Part shown: positions 8,406 to 16,775 of the stretch, in pieces
Numbering within the stretch: position 1 is the first letter of the stretch
How the letters are laid out: each line of letters begins with the position of its first letter
Origin: Flavisolibacter sp.
Lineage (GTDB): Bacteria; Bacteroidota; Bacteroidia; Chitinophagales; Chitinophagaceae
Assembly: GCA_028288675.1 (NCBI GenBank)
Contig: JAQBNG010000125.1
Span: 1 to 48,570 of the forward strand
Direction: 5' to 3'
DNA: 48,570 nucleotides
The notes under the pieces: model-generated
Seen by the model: the letters and a program-made list of their open reading frames with translations, nothing else
What the model was told of the DNA's origin: nothing
Database searches by the model: none
Translations under genes and position numbers: made by a program

Positions 8406-9698
8406 ATGACCGAAAAACTGCTGCAATTCATTTGGCAATTTGGGTACTATAATAATTCCAACTTAACAACGGTTGATGGCGAATCCCTAACGGTTATTTT
8501 TCCGGGCACACTTAATACTAACCAGGGGCCCGATTTTACAGCGGCTAAAATTAAAATTGGCGACACAATATTGGCAGGAACACTAGAACTGCATACCAAA
8601 ACAAGCGAGTGGAGAAAACATGGCCACGAAACAGATGCGCAATACAAGAACGTGATCTTACACGTTGTCTTCAGCCACGATGCGGATGTGAACGGCATAC
8701 CTGTATTGGAGCTCGAATCAAGAATATCAAGCCTTTTACTTAGGAAGTATGCATCCTTTATGGATAATATTTCTTTTATAGCCTGTAGCAACAGTATAAC
8801 GGAAGTGCGGGAATTAACCTGGGTTTCTTGGAAGGAAAGACTCCTGGCAGAACGGCTTCAAAGAAAATCTATCAGGGTGCTACAGTTATTAAGTAAAAGC
8901 AACGATCATTGGGAAGAAACCCTATGGTGGCTACTTGCTAAAAACTTCGGAAGTAAAATTAATGGCGATGCTTTTGAAGTGATGGCACAATCGGTTTCAA
9001 CTAAGATATTAGCAAAACACAAAACATCCATTCATCAAATTGAAGCGATATTATTTGGACAGGCAGGCTTATTAAATGATGACTTTGACGATGATTATCC
9101 AAAGCTGCTGCAACGCGAATACAATTTCTTAAAAAAGAAATATAGCCTTCTTCCATCAGCGATACCTCTTTTATTCCTGCGTATGAGGCCGGGTAATTTT
9201 CCTACTATCCGCTTAGCGCAATTGGCAATGGTGGTTCATACAGGCTGTCATCTTTTTTCTAAGATTATCGAGGCGCAAGACGTGGCTGATATAAAGGTAT
9301 TATTCGCAGTAACTGCTAACGACTTCTGGCATTACCACTATACCCTTCATGAGGCTTCATCTTTTAAAAAGAAAATGCTTGGAAGCACTACTATCAACAA
9401 CCTTATCATCAATACTGTTGTACCCGTTTTATTCGCTTATGGCCTTCATCATAACGAAGAGAAGTATAAAGAAAAAGCGATTCGCTGGCTGGAAAGTCTT
9501 AGTGCAGAATCGAATTTAATTACAAAAGAATTTTTAAACTTAGGCGTTAAAATGGAAACAGCTTTCGATTCACAGGCGCTGATAGAATTAAAGAATGAAT
9601 ATTGCAGTCCCCGAAAATGTCTTGATTGCTCTGTAGGTAATTATCTGCTCCGTGAGGCAGCCGCAGCCTACCAAGCGAAAGACAGTTTACCGGTATAA
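8406..9698 (+). CDS. DUF2851 family protein
   Basis: A 430-aa protein of the DUF2851 family, common in Bacteroidota and functionally uncharacterised. The N-terminal part has the conserved stretch NQGPDFTAAKIKIGD followed by GTLELHTKTSEWRKHGH, which resembles a nuclease-like active-site region (Asp/Glu/Lys). The C-terminus carries the Cys pattern CSPRKCLDCSVGN (C-x4-C-x2-C), suggesting a metal or Fe-S site. No membrane segment or signal is seen. It follows maf by 45 nt. The nuclease-like reading is my inference from residues, not a known activity. Confidence 0.88.
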   Translation: MTEKLLQFIWQFGYYNNSNLTTVDGESLTVIFPGTLNTNQGPDFTAAKIKIGDTILAGTLELHTKTSEWRKHGHETDAQYKNVILHVVFSHDADVNGIPVLELESRISSLLLRKYASFMDNISFIACSNSITEVRELTWVSWKERLLAERLQRKSIRVLQLLSKSNDHWEETLWWLLAKNFGSKINGDAFEVMAQSVSTKILAKHKTSIHQIEAILFGQAGLLNDDFDDDYPKLLQREYNFLKKKYSLLPSAIPLLFLRMRPGNFPTIRLAQLAMVVHTGCHLFSKIIEAQDVADIKVLFAVTANDFWHYHYTLHEASSFKKKMLGSTTINNLIINTVVPVLFAYGLHHNEEKYKEKAIRWLESLSAESNLITKEFLNLGVKMETAFDSQALIELKNEYCSPRKCLDCSVGNYLLREAAAAYQAKDSLPV

Positions 9699-9786
9699 AA
9701 TTTCTAAACAGTTGCCTAAATTTTCTTTTCAACCGCTTTCAACCTGATTCCCTAAAGGGTAAATCGCCAATAAGAACCCGGTAACG

Positions 9787-9818
9787 CCAAACTCCAAACC
9801 CTAAACTCCAAACTAAAC
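9787..9818. repeat. ACTCCAAAC-type short repeat before pdhA
   Basis: The segment holds AACTCCAAACC then TAAACTCCAAACT, i.e. two copies of AAACTCCAAAC-like units in tandem. A near-identical tandem array precedes pnp at 27361-27390. It ends 12 nt before the pdhA -7 box. Confidence 0.7.
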
Positions 9819-9829
9819 ATCGTTTCCCT

Positions 9830-9837
9830 TATTTTTG
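9830..9837 (+). promoter_or_regulatory. -7 box (TATTTTTG) of pdhA
   Basis: TATTTTTG fits TAnnTTTG exactly and lies 18 nt before the TTG start codon, which implies a leader of roughly a dozen nucleotides. No TTG at standard -33 spacing was found. Confidence 0.55.
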
Positions 9838-9855
9838 CGGCTCAAATTTGCAGCC

Positions 9856-10851
9856 TTGGCTACTAAATTCACAAAAGAAACATATCTGTATTGGTACGAG
9901 CTTATGCAGCTCATTCGCCAGTTTGAACTGATGGCCGAAGAAAAGTATAAGATGGAAGGAAAGATCCGCGGCTTTTTTCATGCCTATATCGGGCAGGAAG
10001 CAATTGCTGCCGGATGTATGACAGCCACCCGTCCCGAAGACCTTTTTATTACCGCTTACCGCGACCATGGTCTTGCCATTGCTAAAGGAATTTCAGTAAA
10101 TTCCTGTATGGCCGAACTCTATGGTAAAGCAACAGGCTGTGCAAAGGGCAAAGGAGGCAGCATGCACTTCTTCGGGAAAAAAGAAAACTTTTATGGTGGT
10201 CATGGTATTGTAGGAGCGCAGATTGGCACAGGTGCCGGACTTGCCTTCGCAGAGCAATACCGTGGCACTGACAATGTTTGTCTTACCTATTTTGGTGATG
10301 GTGCCGCCCGGCAGGGAATGTTGCATGAGACCTTTAACCTGGCCATGACCTGGAAGCTGCCCGTGATTTTTATTTGCGAGAATAACAATTACGCCATGGG
10401 AACTTCCATTCAAAGAACGTCAAACATTGTTGACATTTATAAGCTGGCGGATGCATACGAAATGCCAGCCGATGTTATAGATGGAATGAGTACCGAAGCA
10501 GTACATGAAGGTGTAACAAGAGCTGTTAAAAGAGCAAGGGAAGGTGGCGGACCAACTTTACTCGAGATAAAAACTTACCGGTATAAGGGTCACTCTATCT
10601 CTGATCCGCAGAAGTACAGAACAAAAGAAGAAGTGGAAGAGTACAAAGGCAAAGACCCAATTTCTTCGCTTTTGAAAACGTTGTACGATAATAACATGGC
10701 GACCGAAGAAGAAATTAAAGCAATAAACGAAAGAGTGGATATAGCTGTGACGGAATGCGTAAAATTTGCAGAAGAATCCCCTTGGCCGGATGACAGCGAG
10801 GTGTTGAAGGATGTGTATGTTGATCAAAACTATCCGTTCATCACCGATTAA
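9856..10851 (+). CDS. pdhA: Pyruvate dehydrogenase E1 component, alpha subunit
   Basis: The 331-aa thiamine-diphosphate-dependent E1 alpha decarboxylates pyruvate (or a branched 2-oxoacid) together with a beta subunit encoded elsewhere. Key features are RGFFHAYIGQEAIAAG, the phosphorylation-loop-like HGLAIAKGI region, and the ThDP/Mg motif beginning GDGAARQGMLHE and ending in CENNNYAMGTS. The conserved loop YRYKGHSISDPQKYR follows. I place the start at the TTG at 9856 (giving ATKFTKETYLYWYELM after the initiator), because homologues begin there and a -7 box lies at 9830-9837. The frame is open further upstream to another TTG at 9835, which would fall inside the promoter. Confidence 0.92.
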   Translation: MATKFTKETYLYWYELMQLIRQFELMAEEKYKMEGKIRGFFHAYIGQEAIAAGCMTATRPEDLFITAYRDHGLAIAKGISVNSCMAELYGKATGCAKGKGGSMHFFGKKENFYGGHGIVGAQIGTGAGLAFAEQYRGTDNVCLTYFGDGAARQGMLHETFNLAMTWKLPVIFICENNNYAMGTSIQRTSNIVDIYKLADAYEMPADVIDGMSTEAVHEGVTRAVKRAREGGGPTLLEIKTYRYKGHSISDPQKYRTKEEVEEYKGKDPISSLLKTLYDNNMATEEEIKAINERVDIAVTECVKFAEESPWPDDSEVLKDVYVDQNYPFITD

Positions 10852-10880
10852 TTTTTTCCACCAAATAAACAATTCAATAA

Positions 10881-11570
10881 ATGGCAGAAGTAAAAGGCGC
10901 ACGACCTAGAACCGATAGTGAAGTAGTGGTTGAACGTGCAAAGAATTTTTGGGAAAGGTTCGGTAAAACAATAACCATCGCCTTAGGTGCAGTAATTGTT
11001 TTAGTTGGCGGTTTCCTTCTCTACAAAAAATTTATTAAAGAGCCTAAAGAGAAAAAGGGATACGATGCGATTTTTAAGGCTCAGGAATATTATGGCCAGG
11101 ATTCTTTGGACAAAGCTTTAAACGGTGATGGACAATATCCCGGCTTTGAAAAAATAGCCAGTCAGTTTAGTGGAACGGATGCAGGCGAACTTGCAAATTT
11201 TTATGCAGGCAGCATCTACTTAAAAAAAGGATCTTTTGACAAAGCGATAAAATATCTCAAGGATTTTGATACGAACGCTCCGCAAGTACAGGCAAGAGCT
11301 TATAAGCTTTTGGGTGACGCACTTGCAGAAAGTGGCAAAGGAAAAGAAGCCATTGATTATTACAAAAAAGCAGCAAATCATTTTATAGAAGATGATGTAG
11401 CTTCTTCTGAAGCGCTTTTCTTAGCCGCTTATCTTGCTGATAAAGTATTAAATGATAAATCGCAGGCGGTTGAATTATATAAAGAAGTAAAAACGAAGTA
11501 CAGTCAAACGCAATGGAGCTTTGAAGCTGAAAAGTATTTAGCAGCAAAAGGTGAATATAATGTGGAGTAA
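10881..11570 (+). CDS. Membrane-anchored tetratricopeptide protein (YfgM-like)
   Basis: A 229-aa protein with a cytoplasmic basic N-terminus, one membrane helix at about 30-48 (TITIALGAVIVLVGGFLLY) and an outward-facing helical-repeat domain. That domain contains TPR-like units such as FYAGSIYLKKGSFDKAIKYL and YKLLGDALAESGKGKEAIDYYKKAA. The layout matches the YfgM/TPR_21 family, thought to act as periplasmic chaperone partners of the Sec translocon. It sits 29 nt after pdhA and 72 nt before ribH. Function here is by family analogy only. Confidence 0.85.
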   Translation: MAEVKGARPRTDSEVVVERAKNFWERFGKTITIALGAVIVLVGGFLLYKKFIKEPKEKKGYDAIFKAQEYYGQDSLDKALNGDGQYPGFEKIASQFSGTDAGELANFYAGSIYLKKGSFDKAIKYLKDFDTNAPQVQARAYKLLGDALAESGKGKEAIDYYKKAANHFIEDDVASSEALFLAAYLADKVLNDKSQAVELYKEVKTKYSQTQWSFEAEKYLAAKGEYNVE

Positions 11571-11642
11571 CACTGGAGTTAGGATTGAGATCAAGACTGG
11601 TTTCACCAATTGAAATTGAACGATAAAATTTGAAACTTCTTC

Positions 11643-12140
11643 ATGGCAGATATTGCGAATAGCAAATTGCTAAACGATATTGAAGGCATTCGCCAATTGG
11701 CGAATGCCTTTGTTGTTTTAGTGAAAACAGAATGGAATAGCGAGGTAGTAGATGAATTGGAAAGAGGCTGTCTGGATATTTTTAAACAGCACGAAATCAC
11801 TTCAAAAACAATTGTTGTTCCAGGTGCGGTGGAAATTCCGTTTGCCATTCAGCAATGCTGGGCCGGCAATAATACGCCTACTGCATTTATTGCACTTGGG
11901 TGTATAATCCGCGGCGGAACACCTCATTTTGAGTATGTTTGCCAGTCGGTAACACAGGGAATTACAGCTTTAAATTTATCAATGCAAGTACCCGTAATTT
12001 TCGGCGTGCTTACCGTTGATACCATGGAACAGGCAAAAGAACGCATTGGTGGTATTCATGGGCACAAGGGCGAAGAAGCCGCAGTTACTTCCATCAAAAT
12101 GATGGTACTCAACCAACAACTAAAAGAAGGTAGCATTTAA
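11643..12140 (+). CDS. ribH: 6,7-dimethyl-8-ribityllumazine synthase
   Basis: This enzyme condenses the ribityl-aminopyrimidine with 3,4-dihydroxybutanone phosphate, the penultimate step of riboflavin synthesis. The 165-aa protein shows PGAVEIPFAIQQ, GCIIRGGTPHFEYVC (binding of the butanone phosphate and the catalytic region) and the C-terminal GVLTVDTMEQAKERIGG. Length fits the family. The stop codon overlaps the ATG of the next gene (TAATG at 12138-12142), so translation of the two is coupled. No FMN riboswitch-like fold was recognised upstream. Confidence 0.95.
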   Translation: MADIANSKLLNDIEGIRQLANAFVVLVKTEWNSEVVDELERGCLDIFKQHEITSKTIVVPGAVEIPFAIQQCWAGNNTPTAFIALGCIIRGGTPHFEYVCQSVTQGITALNLSMQVPVIFGVLTVDTMEQAKERIGGIHGHKGEEAAVTSIKMMVLNQQLKEGSI

Positions 12141-12862
12141 TGGATATACAATTATTTATTCCCTGCTTTGTAGATCAGCTCTATCCACAGTCCGCATTTA
12201 ATATGGTTGCTGTTTTAGAGAAGGCTGGTTGCAATGTTACCTACAATCCTAAGCAAACCTGTTGCGGACAGCCAGCATTTAACGCTGGTTTTTGGGATGA
12301 AGCAAGAAAGGTTTGCACAAAGTTCTTAGATGATTTTAGTGGTTCCAGTGTTATTGTTGCACCGAGCGCCAGTTGTGTTGGCTTTGTCCGCAATTATTAC
12401 AGCAAGCTGTTTGAAAACTCTTCCCGTCATAATGATGTAAAAGCAATCTCTGAAAACATTTTTGAATTCTCGGAATTCCTCGTCAATAAATTAGGACAAA
12501 CAAAATTTGGCGCAGAGCTGAATGGTAAAGCCACTTATCATGATTCGTGTGCCGGTTTACGTGAGTGTAAAATAAAAGGTGAGCCAAGAAAGCTATTGCA
12601 GAATGTGAAGGGTTTAGAAATTGTTGAAATGGAAGATGTAGAAACCTGCTGTGGTTTCGGTGGCACTTTTGCGGTTAAGTTTGAACCCATTTCTATGGCC
12701 ATGGCCGAACAAAAAGTAGAGCATGCATTAGCCACCGGCGCACAATTTATTATCTCCACCGACCTTTCCTGCCTGATGCATATTCAGGGTTATATCGATA
12801 ACAAGCAGTACAATTTAAAGACGATGCATATTGCGGATGTATTAGTGAGTGGAACAGAGTAA
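12140..12862 (+). CDS. (Fe-S)-binding CCG-domain protein, LutA/YkgE type
   Basis: A 240-aa protein with two CCG (cysteine-rich) domains: KQTCCGQPAFNAG near 39-51 and ETCCGFGGTFAVKF near 168-181, plus intervening HDSCAGLRE. Such domains bind an unusual Fe-S cluster in LutA, GlpC and heterodisulfide-reductase-like subunits. LutA belongs to the lactate utilisation complex LutABC, but lutB and lutC are not adjacent here, so a lactate role is only possible. The gene is translationally coupled to ribH and ends at a clear terminator. Confidence 0.88.
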   Translation: MDIQLFIPCFVDQLYPQSAFNMVAVLEKAGCNVTYNPKQTCCGQPAFNAGFWDEARKVCTKFLDDFSGSSVIVAPSASCVGFVRNYYSKLFENSSRHNDVKAISENIFEFSEFLVNKLGQTKFGAELNGKATYHDSCAGLRECKIKGEPRKLLQNVKGLEIVEMEDVETCCGFGGTFAVKFEPISMAMAEQKVEHALATGAQFIISTDLSCLMHIQGYIDNKQYNLKTMHIADVLVSGTE

Positions 12863-12886
12863 CACTGTAAATACAAACCATCTATC

Positions 12887-12910
12887 AGACGCAAAATTTG
12901 CGTCTTTTTT
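12887..12910 (+). terminator. Rho-independent terminator
   Basis: AGACGC and GCGTCT flank an AT loop (AGACGCAAAATTTGCGTCT), followed by six T. It closes the ribH / CCG-domain transcript. Confidence 0.88.
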
Positions 12911-12921
12911 ATTATTGGTGA

Positions 12922-13242
12922 CCAGCTTTTGTACTGCTACGAAGCGACATTGGCGACGCTCCGTTCATCAATAGAATTTCTATTGGCATTATGGGTGTTT
13001 GTCATCCCGACGAAGGAGGGATCTTTGAACTACATTATAAACGACCACTGAAAAAAGTAAAACTGCTGGCAATATTCATCAAGCTATTATCCACAGATCC
13101 CTCCTTCGTCGGGATGACAAGGGAGGTGTTTATGATAGCAGTAAGGTTCAATTTTTGAAGAGGCGATTGCAAAATGTTCAATAGAATTACAAAGCGTACA
13201 AGGGAGTGACACAACAGGCGATGATAGTAGTACAAAAGCTGG
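12922..13242. repeat. Nested inverted-repeat element (noncoding)
   Basis: This 320-bp stretch in the gap 12911-13256 has no convincing gene. Outer arms are CCAGCTTTTGTACT (12922-12935) and its perfect complement at 13229-13242. Inner arms of 25 bp at 13000-13024 and 13095-13119 are perfectly complementary; they contain CATCCCGACGAAGGAGGGAT. A direct repeat CAATAGAATT also occurs at 12969 and 13179. No ORF of transposase type lies inside, so it looks like a non-autonomous, MITE- or REP-like element, or two copies of a dispersed repeat in opposite orientation. Confidence 0.8.
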
Positions 13243-13256
13243 CTTAAAAAATTTTA

Positions 13257-14159
13257 CTATCTGCTGGTTGCCACTTCTGCATTCTTTACCCTGTCATATA
13301 GTAAATGAATTAACCCATCCGCTAAACCAATTTTAGGAACAAAGATTTCATCAGCATCAGCCCAATTCATCACATTAATATAAATGAGTAGGGCTGGTAC
13401 AATTACATCGGCCCTGTCCTCACGCAAATGGTAAAGACTGATACGTTGCTGAACCGTCAGCGCACTAAATTCTTTATAGTAGTTGCGAAGGGCTTCAAGA
13501 TTTAATGCCTTACCTTCTTTGCGCTTGGAAAGCGAAAATATTTTATTGATATTGCCACCGGAACCAATGGCTGTAATGTGGTGATGGCCTCTTAATTTCT
13601 CACGGATAAAGTTGCGCATTTGCGACCAATGTTCCTGCGCCACCTGGTTTTTTAATAACCGTATGGTACCAATATTGAACGACTGCTGTGTAACCAATTT
13701 TCCATCACTGAAAAAGGTAAGCTCTGTACTGCCGCCGCCTACGTCAATATACAAATATGACTCCTGGCTGCTTAGGTTATCAGCAAAATGGTTTTCGTAT
13801 ATGTATTTGGCTTCGTCTTCCCCCGTAATCACTTTGATATCAATTCCGGTTTCCACTTTTACTCTTTCTAAAATTTCTTTTGCGTTGGTTGCATCCCGCA
13901 TGGCCGATGTAGCCGCAGTTATCAAATGCTCGACTTCATATACATCAATCAGGTGCTTATATGCTTTGATAGTTGTAATGAATCGTTCCGCTTTGTCCTC
14001 GGAGATGGTGCCTGTTTCAAATACATCAAACCCTAACCTCAATGGCACCCTTACCAGTGAAATTTTTACAAATTCCGGCTTTGGCTGCGCCGTAGTGATT
14101 ACATCGCTGATTAATAACCGGGCGGCGTTGCTTCCTATATCAATGGCTGCTAATTTCAA
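13257..14159 (-). CDS. ppx: Exopolyphosphatase / Ppx-GppA family phosphatase
   Basis: This ASKHA-fold enzyme removes terminal phosphates from polyphosphate or from pppGpp. The 300-aa protein contains AAIDIGSNAARLL (phosphate loop 1) at about 4-16, TAATSAMRDATN, DVGGGSTELTFF (phosphate loop 2) and GSGGNINKIF. It corresponds to the short two-domain form, lacking the C-terminal HD domain of E. coli Ppx. The start overlaps the end of ppk1 by 20 nt, which couples synthesis and degradation of polyphosphate in one operon. Confidence 0.92.
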   Translation of the reverse strand: MKLAAIDIGSNAARLLISDVITTAQPKPEFVKISLVRVPLRLGFDVFETGTISEDKAERFITTIKAYKHLIDVYEVEHLITAATSAMRDATNAKEILERVKVETGIDIKVITGEDEAKYIYENHFADNLSSQESYLYIDVGGGSTELTFFSDGKLVTQQSFNIGTIRLLKNQVAQEHWSQMRNFIREKLRGHHHITAIGSGGNINKIFSLSKRKEGKALNLEALRNYYKEFSALTVQQRISLYHLREDRADVIVPALLIYINVMNWADADEIFVPKIGLADGLIHLLYDRVKNAEVATSR

Positions 14160-16245
14160 TTGGCTGGTTTATTTTGTTGTGTAGATAAAAATAGGTTTCG
14201 TACTGTGATCTCACCTTTTCCTCACTGTCAGGGTTTTGCACGTAGGCATTGCTTTGCGCATTATCCAATACCCTTGTTTTTACGTTATCCTTTAGCTGGA
14301 TTTCAATTATGTCCTTTAGTTCTTTTCTTATTTCAGGATCTAATATGGGGCAAGTAGCTTCAACCCGATGATCAAGGTTGCGCACCATCCAATCGGCAGA
14401 GGAGATAAAAATTTTTTCCTTACCTCCATTGTGAAAGATCCACACACGGGCATGTTCCAGGTACTCATCTACAATGCTTACTGCCTTAACCGGTTTTATA
14501 AATTTTTGATTTTCGGTAAGCATGCAAAAGATGCCTCGAACAATCAAAGAAACTTCTACGCCTGCTTTTGCAGCAGCATATAATTCATCAATGATTTCTT
14601 CATCAGACAAAGAATTCATTTTAGCGCAAATGCTTGCCGAAAGACCACGTTGGGCATTTTTTACTTCTACGCGAATCATCTTCACTACTTCTCTTCGTGC
14701 AAAATGTGGAGATGGCAGAAGGGTAGTACAGGCTTTTAAAAAATGGGTTCCGGTCTTGTGGTGTTCTATGTAATTAAAGATGCGGTTCGCATCCGTCATG
14801 ATGGCTTTATTTGAAGTAAGCAGGCAATGGTCGGCATACACCCTGGAAGTGGCTTCGTTTAAATTACCGGTGCTGATAAAGCCATATTGAACAATGCTAT
14901 CTGCCACCCGTTTACGAATGATACAAAGCTTTGCATGCACCTTCATATTAGGTATGCCGATTAAAACTTTTACACCGTCTTCTTCAAGACGTCTTTTCCA
15001 GGCAAGATTAGCTTCTTCATCAAAACGGGCTTTTAACTCAAGCATTACTGTTACCTGTTTGCCATTGCGAACAGCGTTAATCAATGCATTAATAATTTTT
15101 GATTGCTTGGCTAAGCGATAAGCTGTAATTTTTATAGAAGTCACATCCGGGTCAATAGCGGCTTCGCGTAAAAGATCAATTACAGGATTGAAGGAATGAT
15201 AAGGAAAATGAAGCATGAGGTCACGCTGCATAACCAGATCTGTAACACGCTTTTCTTCCAGCGCAGGATGGTCCAGTGGCTTACGCTTTGCACTTTGACT
15301 TTTAAAAACCTGGCGGGGGAAATCCATAAACTCCCGAAAGTTATGAATGCGGCCACCGGGTATGATGTTATCCCGTTTTGTAAGATTAAGTTTACGAATT
15401 AAAAATTCAAGCAGGCCGGGGTCCATTTCCTTATCGTAAACAAATCGTACCGGCTTTCCTTTACGACGGTTTTTCAAACCTTTTTCCAGCTTCTCTATCA
15501 ACGTTGTAGAAAGGTCATTATCAATATCAATTTCAGCATCCTTGGTAACTTTAAATACGCTGGATTGGTATTGATCATATCCAAAATAATCAAAGATTTC
15601 GGGCAGGTTAAAACGAATCACATCTTCCAATAAAATAATATGGTGCTCACCATCAGGGGACGGTAATAAAAGAAACCTGTTGAATGCCCTTGTAGGCACT
15701 TCAATAATAGAGAACATTCTTTTTAAGGCGGTTTCGCGTTTCCACATTACTACCCCGAGATAAAAAGATTTATCGCGGAGGTAGGGGAGTTCAGGAATAC
15801 TTTCAATCATTAAAGGAATCACGTTGGCGCTTACTTCTTCATCATAATACGTGGTCACAAAATTTCTTTGCTCTTCGTTCAATTCTTTTTCAGTGATAAG
15901 AAAGATTTTTTGCTCCTTCATCTCCCCGAATATCACCTCCCAAATGCGGTTAAATTCACTTTGCTGACTTAACACTGTCATTTGAATTTGCTCAAGAATG
16001 TTTTCTGGGTTGTCTTCAAGATGCATTTTATCCTTAGCACCAACCTGGATCATACGTTTAAGTGTAGCCACCCGCACCCGGAAAAATTCATCGAGGTTAT
16101 TGGAGAAAATACCGAGGAAACGGATGCGTTCACGAAGGGGTACTGAGGCATCACCAGCTTCCTGTAATACACGGGCATTGAAGGAAAGCCAGCTTAAATC
16201 GCGTTGAATTGTTTTTGCTTTTTGATGGGGCATGTAAGTATCCAT
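14140..16245 (-). CDS. ppk1: Polyphosphate kinase 1
   Basis: This enzyme reversibly polymerises the gamma-phosphate of ATP into inorganic polyphosphate. The 701-aa length is normal. The N-terminal domain shows RDLSWLSFNARVLQEA. The catalytic PLD-like domains carry MKVHAKLCII (phosphorylated-His equivalent of E. coli His435), YLEHARVWIF (His592 equivalent), STGNLNEATSRVYADH and SSADWMVRNLDHRVE. The start may be at 16245 or at the Met four codons later (16233). It is followed, overlapping, by ppx and preceded 38 nt upstream by rfaE2. Confidence 0.96.
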   Translation of the reverse strand: MDTYMPHQKAKTIQRDLSWLSFNARVLQEAGDASVPLRERIRFLGIFSNNLDEFFRVRVATLKRMIQVGAKDKMHLEDNPENILEQIQMTVLSQQSEFNRIWEVIFGEMKEQKIFLITEKELNEEQRNFVTTYYDEEVSANVIPLMIESIPELPYLRDKSFYLGVVMWKRETALKRMFSIIEVPTRAFNRFLLLPSPDGEHHIILLEDVIRFNLPEIFDYFGYDQYQSSVFKVTKDAEIDIDNDLSTTLIEKLEKGLKNRRKGKPVRFVYDKEMDPGLLEFLIRKLNLTKRDNIIPGGRIHNFREFMDFPRQVFKSQSAKRKPLDHPALEEKRVTDLVMQRDLMLHFPYHSFNPVIDLLREAAIDPDVTSIKITAYRLAKQSKIINALINAVRNGKQVTVMLELKARFDEEANLAWKRRLEEDGVKVLIGIPNMKVHAKLCIIRKRVADSIVQYGFISTGNLNEATSRVYADHCLLTSNKAIMTDANRIFNYIEHHKTGTHFLKACTTLLPSPHFARREVVKMIRVEVKNAQRGLSASICAKMNSLSDEEIIDELYAAAKAGVEVSLIVRGIFCMLTENQKFIKPVKAVSIVDEYLEHARVWIFHNGGKEKIFISSADWMVRNLDHRVEATCPILDPEIRKELKDIIEIQLKDNVKTRVLDNAQSNAYVQNPDSEEKVRSQYETYFYLHNKINQPIEISSH

Positions 16246-16283
16246 AACATCAATAAATATACCTAAGAAAATATCGCTGCAGG

Positions 16284-16775
16284 TTATGCTTTATTCATTC
16301 TTTCAATGATGGATGTAGTAGAGAAGCCTTCAACGATAGGGTTAATTACTACCCGTCCTCCGCTGGCAATTACTTCTTTTGCCCCGGCAATATCTTCTGG
16401 TTTATAATCACCGCCTTTAACCAGAACGTCGGGTAGCAAGGCGATTATCAATTCTTTTGGTGTAGGCTCCGCAAAAATAATCACAGCATCCACCATAGCC
16501 AAAGCCGACATTACAATTGCTCTTGCGGCCTCATTATTCACCGGCCTGTTGGCGCCTTTCAAACCTTTCACAGAGGCGTCCGCATTAAGTGCCACAATCA
16601 GTTTATCGCCTTCAGTTGCGGCCTGTGTTAAAGAAGCAATATGACCGGCGTGAAGAATATCGAAACAACCATTTGTAAATGCAATGGAGTGTCCTTCTTC
16701 TTTCCATTTAGCTACTTGCAAATGAAGGTCAGAGAGGCGCAATATCTTGCTCTGTAAGCTTTGTTCTGGCTTCAC
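16284..16775 (-). CDS. rfaE2: D-glycero-beta-D-manno-heptose 1-phosphate adenylyltransferase
   Basis: A 163-aa nucleotidyltransferase that activates heptose-1-phosphate to ADP-heptose for LPS core synthesis. It corresponds to the C-terminal half of bifunctional HldE. Motifs are FTNGCFDILHAGHI (the HxGH nucleotidyltransferase signature) near 33-46, VALNADASVKGLKG, and DVLVKGGDYKPEDI ending with VEGFSTTSII. The kinase half is not adjacent. The first 47 nt overlap the end of the upstream membrane-protein gene, so expression is coupled. Confidence 0.93.
   Translation of the reverse strand: MKPEQSLQSKILRLSDLHLQVAKWKEEGHSIAFTNGCFDILHAGHIASLTQAATEGDKLIVALNADASVKGLKGANRPVNNEAARAIVMSALAMVDAVIIFAEPTPKELIIALLPDVLVKGGDYKPEDIAGAKEVIASGGRVVINPIVEGFSTTSIIERMNKA

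Noticed and set aside
9787-9818. CRISPR-like repeats (also 27361-27390)
   Set aside because: Units of 9-14 bp in direct tandem, without unique spacers or cas genes.
13612-14184. Plus-strand open frame of 190 codons over ppx
   Set aside because: Opposite a conserved ppx; Ser-rich shadow without family resemblance.
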